Positions 5,622 through 10,925 of a DNA stretch of 10,925 nt are shown piece by piece (the first letter of the stretch is position 1; each line of letters opens with the position of its first letter). The stretch covers positions 1-10,925 of the forward strand of contig JAYVIX010000262.1 in NCBI GenBank assembly GCA_043769845.1. Reading direction: 5' to 3'. The position numbers and the translations under genes were made by a program. The DNA is from UBA9547 sp043769845. Lineage in GTDB: Bacteria; Bacteroidota; Bacteroidia; Cytophagales; UBA9547. The notes beneath the pieces are model-generated. The model was given only the letters and a program-made list of their open reading frames with translations, was not told where the DNA came from and made no database searches.

Positions 5622-8267
5622 ATGAAAAAGCTTTTACTATTCGCCTTAGGATTCTCTTCCTTAATGGCCAATGCCCAGCAACAAACATTTGAGTTTTTTA
5701 GATGGAATGCAATCCAGCATCCTTTAGAAAATTGGAGAAACCAAAATCAAAACAGCAACGGAGTACCATATATTAACGAGGATGAAAAAGGGAGGTCTTG
5801 GTATTCTCAAATTGAAAACACAAAATTGAAATGGTATAACTTTAGCGATACCACAACAGTCAAAACAACTATTTCCCCAAAACAAAAAGCAGGATATAGC
5901 TACAATTCATACACGAATGTTATAGACGAATCCAAAACCAAACTTGCTTTAGTAGTGGGCTATAAGAGTGTAGGATCAAACTCCTATGTCGATTCGTACA
6001 TAATCAAATTTGATACATTAGGACAAACTAAGTATTTGTATCAAAAAGATTTAGGCGTTTTAGATTCTTCCACAAGTATCAACCAATTTCACTCTGTTTC
6101 TGGAAAAGTGTTAGCTATTTTAACTAACGGAAAATATATTTGGGAAGGTAATATTTCAGCTAATCTATCTGGATATCAATATCCTACTCTAATAAATGAC
6201 AAAAAAGGAACGCTTTTTTGTATCAATACGGTAGACCTAGGTTTATATTCCTTTCACTCGGATGGCACTTATCAAAAAAGATTGCCAAACGAAAAAATTA
6301 CCAACTACACTTTTAACCAAACTACTGGTACATTGACGGTTATCACAAAGAGTAACGTTTTTGAATTAAATGGTAAAGTAGATAAAGCATTAAGTATACC
6401 ATCTTCATCCGAATTACTAAAATCTAGTTATGTCACACCTGCAAGTGTTCTCAAGGACAATTTAAAATTAGACATTTTGCTGAGTAGAAAAGGTTTTAAT
6501 ATCAAAGATGGAAATACTGCAACAACCTATCTATTTGCGGGAAAAGCAGGAATTGACTCAGATTCATTGGATTACACTTATGACTCAAAATCTGGAAAAA
6601 ACGTGAATTTACAAAACGATTCTACGCTTGTACTTGCCTACTATGCAACCTTGCCTACTGGGGCACCAATAAAATATTTCTTATTTACCTATAAAAAAGG
6701 GATAGTCACGCTACACAAACAATACGATTTGGTCAAACTCAAACTATCAGGAGTTTACCAAACTCCTGGCTTTTATGTAGGAAAAGACCAAACCCAGATC
6801 TATTTCTACGATGGAAATATAAAACAAGTAAAAAGGGACACAATAGTAACAACAATTCCCATCTCAGGAAATTCCTGTCAAATATATGCAATGAGCATGA
6901 AAGCTGACAAAGACTTTCTATGGATAGCCAATGAAGCGGATACAGGAAAATGTGCAATTGCTCGACTTCGTCATGATGCCTATTATGTTCGAGGAAACGT
7001 GTTTTATGATTCAAATAAAAATGGATACAAAGACTTTTCAGAATTCGGCTATCCAAAAATCAAACTAATCGCGCAACCATCTGGTTTGCAACTTACTCCT
7101 GATTACGATGGTAATTATGCTTTCAAAGGCGAAGAAGGCAAAAGCTACACGATTGATGTGATTGACTCGACTCGCTTTTCATCCATCATTAAAAACAGTT
7201 ATAATAACACCATTGGCGTAAAACTAAAAGACGAAAAACCAGAAGTAAATGCTTCATTTTGGCTACCTCGTGCACGTTGTTTCACCAAACTTCCTGCTTC
7301 GTTTTATGTGCAAAATACAGGGGTTGTGCCTGTGGAGAAAGTGGTGATTCGTCTTGTGCCTAACAAAATGAAACTATTGCAAAATGGCAGTTTGGTAGAT
7401 ACGGCAACTTTTACGTACCAAAACTTGGGTGTGCATCAATCGGCTTCGCTTGCTTACGACATTGAATGGCCAGAGGCTGAGTTGACCGGACAAACTGCCA
7501 CGCTAAAAACTATTACTGATTTGTATGTAAATGGTGTTGTTGCTTCGCGTAAAATAGACAGCGTTCAAACCATTATTCGCTGTTCGTACGACCCGAACGA
7601 CAAAAGCGTGACACCAGCAGGAATAGGTGAGAAATTTTACACATTAAAAACAAGTAAACTCCAATATCAAATCCGTTTCGAAAACACTGGAAATGATACC
7701 GCTTATCATGTCGTAATCCAAGACACATTGAATAGCAATTTGGATTTCAGTACGTTTGAAGTGCTGGGTTCTTCGCACAAAATGAATGCTGAGATTTCTA
7801 AAAATGGTGTGATCGGTTTCCATTTCAATTACATCAACTTGCCTGATTCGACTACCAATAAAAAAGGGGCACAAGGATATGTTCGTTTCTCGATCAAGCC
7901 CAAAACGACTGTTGCCAACAACACACTTGTTTGCAACAAAGCGGCCATTTATTTCGATCAAAACAAGCCTGTAATCACAAATAGTACCTGCAATTTGTTG
8001 GTAGACAAAATCCCGACAAATCCATTGGGATTAGAAAGCGTTGAAAATGTGGCAGGGAATTCAATCTACCCCAACCCAACTAGCGATTGGGTTTTCCTTC
8101 CAAAAGAAGCGGAAGAAACAACGATTTACAACACTCTTGGAAGTCAAGTTTTGAAATCGACCGAGACAAAAGTGAATATGGCTGGTTTTGAAGAAGGAAT
8201 CTATATTGCCAAGGTACGTACCAAAAATGGCAAAGTAAGCACGCATAAAATCTCAGTGGTGAGGTAA
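5622..8267 (+). CDS. Large secreted protein with T9SS type A C-terminal sorting domain
   Basis: This 881-residue protein begins with a clear signal peptide (MKKLLLFALGFSSLMANAQ, cleavage after about residue 18) and ends with a T9SS type A sorting domain. That domain runs from NSIYPNPTSDW (about 812), through TTIYNTLGSQVL and GFEEGIYIAKVRT, to VSTHKISVVR. The protein is therefore exported by Sec, passed through the outer membrane by the type IX system, and anchored or released. Residues about 20-450 are not a family I recognise; beta-rich alternation suggests a propeller-like or repeat fold. About 453-520 resembles an SdrD-B/carboxypeptidase-regulatory-like domain (RGNVFYDSNKNGYKD, TPDYDGNYAF). 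About 653-790 is a DUF11/DUF7619-like beta-sandwich (SYDPNDKSV, LQYQIRFENTGNDTA, AAIYFDQNKPVITN). The role is probably adhesion or binding at the surface. The 5' half has lower G+C than the 3' half. A strong terminator follows the stop by 2 bases, so it appears to be a single-gene transcript. Confidence 0.9.
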   Translation: MKKLLLFALGFSSLMANAQQQTFEFFRWNAIQHPLENWRNQNQNSNGVPYINEDEKGRSWYSQIENTKLKWYNFSDTTTVKTTISPKQKAGYSYNSYTNVIDESKTKLALVVGYKSVGSNSYVDSYIIKFDTLGQTKYLYQKDLGVLDSSTSINQFHSVSGKVLAILTNGKYIWEGNISANLSGYQYPTLINDKKGTLFCINTVDLGLYSFHSDGTYQKRLPNEKITNYTFNQTTGTLTVITKSNVFELNGKVDKALSIPSSSELLKSSYVTPASVLKDNLKLDILLSRKGFNIKDGNTATTYLFAGKAGIDSDSLDYTYDSKSGKNVNLQNDSTLVLAYYATLPTGAPIKYFLFTYKKGIVTLHKQYDLVKLKLSGVYQTPGFYVGKDQTQIYFYDGNIKQVKRDTIVTTIPISGNSCQIYAMSMKADKDFLWIANEADTGKCAIARLRHDAYYVRGNVFYDSNKNGYKDFSEFGYPKIKLIAQPSGLQLTPDYDGNYAFKGEEGKSYTIDVIDSTRFSSIIKNSYNNTIGVKLKDEKPEVNASFWLPRARCFTKLPASFYVQNTGVVPVEKVVIRLVPNKMKLLQNGSLVDTATFTYQNLGVHQSASLAYDIEWPEAELTGQTATLKTITDLYVNGVVASRKIDSVQTIIRCSYDPNDKSVTPAGIGEKFYTLKTSKLQYQIRFENTGNDTAYHVVIQDTLNSNLDFSTFEVLGSSHKMNAEISKNGVIGFHFNYINLPDSTTNKKGAQGYVRFSIKPKTTVANNTLVCNKAAIYFDQNKPVITNSTCNLLVDKIPTNPLGLESVENVAGNSIYPNPTSDWVFLPKEAEETTIYNTLGSQVLKSTETKVNMAGFEEGIYIAKVRTKNGKVSTHKISVVR

Positions 8268-8269
8268 TG

Positions 8270-8304
8270 AAATAGGGTCAGGTTGTATGCCTGACCCTAT
8301 TTTT
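8270..8304 (+). terminator. Rho-independent terminator of the T9SS protein gene
   Basis: AAATAGGGTCAGG (8270-8282) pairs perfectly with CCTGACCCTATTT (8290-8302) around a 7-base loop TTGTATG, giving a 13-bp stem. The T-run 8300-8304 overlaps the end of the stem. It starts 2 bases after the TAA stop at 8265-8267. The reverse strand also reads as A-run, hairpin, T-run, so the element could act in both directions, though no minus-strand gene ends here. Confidence 0.92.
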
Positions 8305-8620
8305 AGTTCAAAGTTGATTGTTCAACGATATTTTTATTCCTTGTTTTAATTCATACAAAGTACACGTTAGGTCTGAGAAACTTGTGATGACGAAATGAAT
8401 AAGGATTAAGAAGTAGGAAGCCGATTTGTTTATGAAATTAGACAGATCTGCTTACTGTTTTAAACTCATTCCTCAACAAGTAACAATAACTTCATCCTGA
8501 TTAATTGTTCTAATATTCATTCTGTCAACTAATACATTTTCAATACTTTAATGTGTCTCATTTTTCAGAACAGAATAAATACCGATAAATAGTACCTAAA
8601 TAAATCAGAATATCACCACA
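8305..8620. other. Gene-free spacer upstream of the ilvC promoter region
   Basis: I see no credible coding frame, tRNA, tandem repeat or strong hairpin in this stretch. It is AT-rich, with stops in all frames. It may be part of a long ilvC upstream region or the remains of a lost gene. No leader peptide rich in Ile, Val or Leu codons of the attenuation type is visible immediately before ilvC. Confidence 0.6.
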
Positions 8621-8621
8621 A

Positions 8622-8648
8622 TTGATTGGCAGAAAAGTGCCAATTTTG
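8622..8648 (+). promoter_or_regulatory. Candidate ilvC promoter with a perfect 7-bp inverted repeat
   Basis: TTG (8622-8624) and CAATTTTG (8641-8648, one mismatch to TAnnTTTG) are 16 bases apart, slightly under the usual Bacteroidota spacing. Between and over them lies ATTGGCA (8625-8631), GAAAAG, TGCCAAT (8638-8644), a perfect inverted repeat that overlaps the -7 element. That arrangement suits an operator for a repressor, or a stem at the promoter. Transcription would start near 8655, giving a leader of about 28 bases. A short hairpin, ACGAG (8651-8655) with CTCGT (8664-8668), follows directly. Confidence 0.45.
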
Positions 8649-8682
8649 TAACGAGATAAAACCCTCGTAAAATCCCAACACA

Positions 8683-10164
8683 ATGGCAAATTACTTTAAC
8701 ACACTTTCACTTAGAGAAAAATTAGATCAATTAGGCGTTTGCGAGTTCATGGACAGCAGCGAATTTACTGATGGCGTAGAAGCCTTGAAAGGCAAAAAAC
8801 TAGTGATCTTAGGTTGCGGGGCACAAGGCTTGAATCAAGGTTTGAACCTTCGCGATTCAGGTTTGGACGTTTCGTATGCTTTACGCAAAGAAGCAATCTT
8901 GGAAAAACGTCAATCTTGGAAAAGTGCGACTGAAAACAATTTCAAAGTAGGCACATTTGAAGAATTGATTCCTACGGCTGATTTGGTAATCAACCTAACT
9001 CCTGATAAACAACATACTGGCGTAATAAATGCAGTGATGCCATTGATGAAAAAAGGAAGTACACTTTCTTATTCTCATGGTTTCAATATTGTGGAAGAAG
9101 GAATGCAAATCCGTGAGGATATCACCGTGATTATGGTTGCTCCAAAATGTCCAGGTTCTGAGGTTAGAGCAGAATATGTAAGAGGTTTTGGCGTACCAAC
9201 GCTTATTGCGGTTCATCCAGAAAACGATCCTGAAGATAAGGGTTGGGATTATGCCAAAGCCTATTGCGTAGGAACTGGTGGCGACCGTGCTGGTGTGCTT
9301 CAGTCTTCTTTCGTAGCCGAAGTAAAATCAGATTTGATGGGTGAGCAAACAATCCTTTGTGGTTTATTGCAAACTGGTTCTATTCTTTGCTTCGACAAAA
9401 TGGTAGAAAAAGGAATCGATAAAGGGTATGCTGCCAAATTGATCCAATATGGTTGGGAAGTAATTACTGAATCCTTGAAACATGGCGGTATTACTGCTAT
9501 GATGGATCGTTTGACAAACCCTGCCAAAATCAAAGCATTCGAACTTTCAGAAGATTTGAAAGAAATCATGCGTCCGTTGTTCCAAAAGCACCAAGACGAT
9601 ATCATAAGCGGAGAGTTCTCTCGTATCATGATGGAAGACTGGGCAAATGGCGACAAAAACCTATTGACTTGGAGAGCGGCTACTGGCGAAACGGCATTTG
9701 AAAAAACACCTGCTGCCAATGTGACTATCGCTGAGCAAGAATACTACGACAACGGTCTTTTGATGGTCGCCATGGTTCGTGCCGGTGTAGAACTAGCGTT
9801 CGAAACGATGACAGAATCGGGTATCAAAGAAGAATCGGCTTACTACGAGTCGCTTCATGAAACTCCGCTTATCGCCAACACAATCGCTCGTAAGAAATTG
9901 TTCGAGATGAACCGTGTGATCTCTGATACTGCTGAATACGGTTGCTACTTGTTCGACCACGCTTGCAAGCCACTTTTGGCTGAATTCATGGAAGAAATAG
10001 ACACTGACGTGATCGGAACCAACTTCAACGCTGGCAAAGACAACGGTGTAAACAACAAAGACATCATCATCGTGAACGAAATCATCCGTTTCCATCCAAT
10101 TGAAGAGGTAGGTGCTGAGTTGAGAGAGGCGATGACAAGCATGCAAGCAATTAGCTTGAGCTAG
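8683..10164 (+). CDS. ilvC: Ketol-acid reductoisomerase (NADP+), class II
   Basis: IlvC converts 2-acetolactate or 2-aceto-2-hydroxybutyrate to the dihydroxy acids of valine/leucine and isoleucine synthesis, using NADPH and Mg2+ in the cytoplasm. With 493 residues it is the long class II form with duplicated C-terminal knotted domains, as in E. coli; from memory it aligns without gaps over the first 220 residues. Seen directly are the Rossmann motif VILGCGAQGLNQG (about 41-53), the NADPH-phosphate-binding loop LRKEAILEKRQSW (about 67-79), SHGF with catalytic His132, APKCPG with Lys155, and VKSDLMGEQTI with metal ligands Asp217 and Glu221. The second domain has EQEYYDNGLLMVAMVRAGVELAFE, YYESLHETPLIANTIARK and ISDTAEYGCYLF with the substrate-binding Ser. 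The ATG opens MANYFNTLSLR, the typical start. It stands alone between its own promoter region and terminator, with no ilvB/H/D or leu genes in the window. Confidence 0.98.
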   Translation: MANYFNTLSLREKLDQLGVCEFMDSSEFTDGVEALKGKKLVILGCGAQGLNQGLNLRDSGLDVSYALRKEAILEKRQSWKSATENNFKVGTFEELIPTADLVINLTPDKQHTGVINAVMPLMKKGSTLSYSHGFNIVEEGMQIREDITVIMVAPKCPGSEVRAEYVRGFGVPTLIAVHPENDPEDKGWDYAKAYCVGTGGDRAGVLQSSFVAEVKSDLMGEQTILCGLLQTGSILCFDKMVEKGIDKGYAAKLIQYGWEVITESLKHGGITAMMDRLTNPAKIKAFELSEDLKEIMRPLFQKHQDDIISGEFSRIMMEDWANGDKNLLTWRAATGETAFEKTPAANVTIAEQEYYDNGLLMVAMVRAGVELAFETMTESGIKEESAYYESLHETPLIANTIARKKLFEMNRVISDTAEYGCYLFDHACKPLLAEFMEEIDTDVIGTNFNAGKDNGVNNKDIIIVNEIIRFHPIEEVGAELREAMTSMQAISLS

Positions 10165-10192
10165 TTTTTAGTTCTTGGTTTTATATTTGAAG

Positions 10193-10224
10193 AAGGCTGC
10201 TCAGAAATGGGTAGCCTTTTTTTT
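10193..10224 (+). terminator. Rho-independent terminator of ilvC
   Basis: AAGGCTGCTC (10193-10202) pairs with GGGTAGCCTT (10209-10218) around the loop AGAAAT, with two G-U wobble pairs. A run of eight T (10217-10224) overlaps and follows the stem. It begins 28 bases after the ilvC TAG stop and separates ilvC from the leucine-rich-repeat gene. Confidence 0.88.
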
Positions 10225-10239
10225 ATAAAAGGCTTGCAC

Positions 10240-10247
10240 CATATTTG
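10240..10247 (+). promoter_or_regulatory. Possible -7 element of the LRR gene
   Basis: CATATTTG has one mismatch to the Bacteroidota -7 consensus TAnnTTTG and lies 23 bases before the ATG at 10271. No TTG sits at the right distance upstream, because that place is taken by the T-run of the ilvC terminator. The call is therefore tentative. Confidence 0.25.
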
Positions 10248-10270
10248 CAATTATTTGTATTGGTTCAACT

Positions 10271-10591
10271 ATGAAAACTAAACTACTTTATTTATTATTA
10301 TTTACAGCATTTTTTGCTAAAGCACAATATGTTAACATTCCTGATAGCAATTTCAGGAAATCTATCAAAAAAGCTTACCCTCAATGTTTTCAAAACGAAC
10401 TTCTTGATACTAACTGCATTGCAGATAAAAATGGACTTTTGATTACAGAATCGGGTGGTGGCTTTTCTCTTATTCAAAGAAACCTTTTCTTAAATAATAA
10501 GAATATTTCTTCTTTAGAGGGCATTCAATATTTTAAAGGATTGCAAACGTTGGATTGTAGTAACAATAAATTAACAAAACTACCTATATAA
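10271..10591 (+). pseudogene. Truncated secreted leucine-rich-repeat protein (remnant)
   Basis: The frame encodes 106 residues. A signal peptide (MKTKLLYLLLFTAFFAKAQ, cleavage after about residue 18) is followed by VNIPDSNFRKSI, the typical N-cap of secreted Bacteroidota LRR proteins (normally IPD-x-NF). One leucine-rich unit closes the protein: NISSLEGIQYFKGLQTLDCSNNKLTKLP. Family members continue with many repeats and usually end in a T9SS sorting domain, but here a TAA follows LPI directly. I read all three plus frames after the stop and saw no further LxxLxCSxNxL repeat. A simple frameshift is therefore unlikely, and the gene appears cut by deletion or rearrangement. It could still make a short exported peptide. 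The start is the ATG at 10271, 46 bases after the ilvC terminator. Confidence 0.6.
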
Positions 10592-10925
10592 AAACGAAAG
10601 GAAGTATCTAATTTTTAGTTTACCGTTTCAACATTCTTGATAATTTCAAAAAAATAAAATATATTTCATAATATATAAATTCATTGTCACTTTTGTTTTA
10701 GGTGTATTTTTTACCGTTTCGCAGTTTGTCGGCACGAACTTAGCCAGAGCGGAATCAGTTTTCAAGGTTAAGTTTCTGGGTCTTATTTGTATCTCGTGCC
10801 TGAACGGAAACATATAACTCATTGATATACTGACAGTTATCATTAATATTAACAATAAATCATTTATAACTACTCCATTATTTTTTTTATTTTAGGATGA
10901 ATAGAAGACGATAGGCTTGTTAATT
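10592..10925. other. Non-coding tail with an internal less AT-rich island and short repeats
   Basis: I see no credible gene here. A 69-residue frame on the minus strand (10855-10646) has no recognisable motif and an unconvincing composition. The flanks are very AT-rich, while about 10711-10812 is visibly richer in G+C. TTTACCGTTTC occurs twice as a direct repeat (10619-10629 and 10710-10720). GGCACGA (10731-10737) and TCGTGCC (10794-10800) form a 7-bp inverted repeat enclosing 56 bases. It could be a decayed mobile or repeat element, or a structured RNA. The nature is unknown. Confidence 0.4.

Noticed and set aside
8305..8620. Small RNA or riboswitch upstream of ilvC
   Set aside because: I found no stable stem set, known riboswitch core or terminator-like attenuator in the stretch.
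9300..9719. Minus-strand frame of 139 codons inside ilvC
   Set aside because: It is antisense to ilvC with no motif, promoter or neighbouring gene to support it.
10646..10855. 69-residue minus-strand protein at the right end
   Set aside because: It has no motif or signal and overlaps repeat-bearing AT-rich DNA, so it is not supported as a gene.

Overview
The window looks like a chromosomal segment of a member of the Bacteroidota, most likely the Flavobacteriaceae (Flavobacterium-like). The evidence is an AT-rich sequence, weak or absent Shine-Dalgarno sites, a large secreted protein with a type IX secretion (T9SS) C-terminal sorting domain, and a Bacteroidota-type PurD. I recognise no tRNA, rRNA, CRISPR array or intact insertion sequence.

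Left part (1-5363, all minus strand). Reading in the direction of transcription, the order is purD, a small two-helix membrane protein, rnhA, a hexapeptide-repeat acyltransferase, an exported SGNH/GDSL-type hydrolase, an exported WbsX/GH99-like protein and a DUF1972-type glycosyltransferase that runs off the left edge. The acyltransferase, SGNH and WbsX-like genes are separated by only 1 and 3 bases and look translationally coupled. The last four genes look like one end of a surface-polysaccharide (exopolysaccharide or O-antigen) locus next to housekeeping genes. One enzyme would add acyl groups to sugars, one would act on acyl esters outside the cytoplasm, one would act on the glycan, and one would add sugars. 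Two intergenic spacers in this block carry degenerate 7-base tandem repeats of the same unit, RGGTNTT.

Middle (5364-8304). A 258-base divergent spacer separates purD from an 881-residue secreted protein on the plus strand. This protein has a signal peptide, a poorly recognisable N-terminal half, an SdrD-B-like domain, a DUF11/DUF7619-like domain and a T9SS type A sorting domain. Its 5' half is clearly more AT-rich than its 3' half. A strong 13-bp-stem terminator follows immediately.

Right part (8305-10925). A 378-base spacer with no gene ends in a candidate ilvC promoter that carries a perfect 7-bp inverted repeat. Next comes ilvC, a class II ketol-acid reductoisomerase very like the enterobacterial form, standing alone and closed by its own terminator. 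After it lies a 106-residue leucine-rich-repeat protein with a signal peptide that stops within its first repeat and looks like a truncated remnant. The last 334 bases are mainly AT-rich and contain a less AT-rich island of unknown nature.

No new system is proven here. The most promising items are the coupled exported carbohydrate-modifying trio, the heptad repeats and the mosaic T9SS protein.
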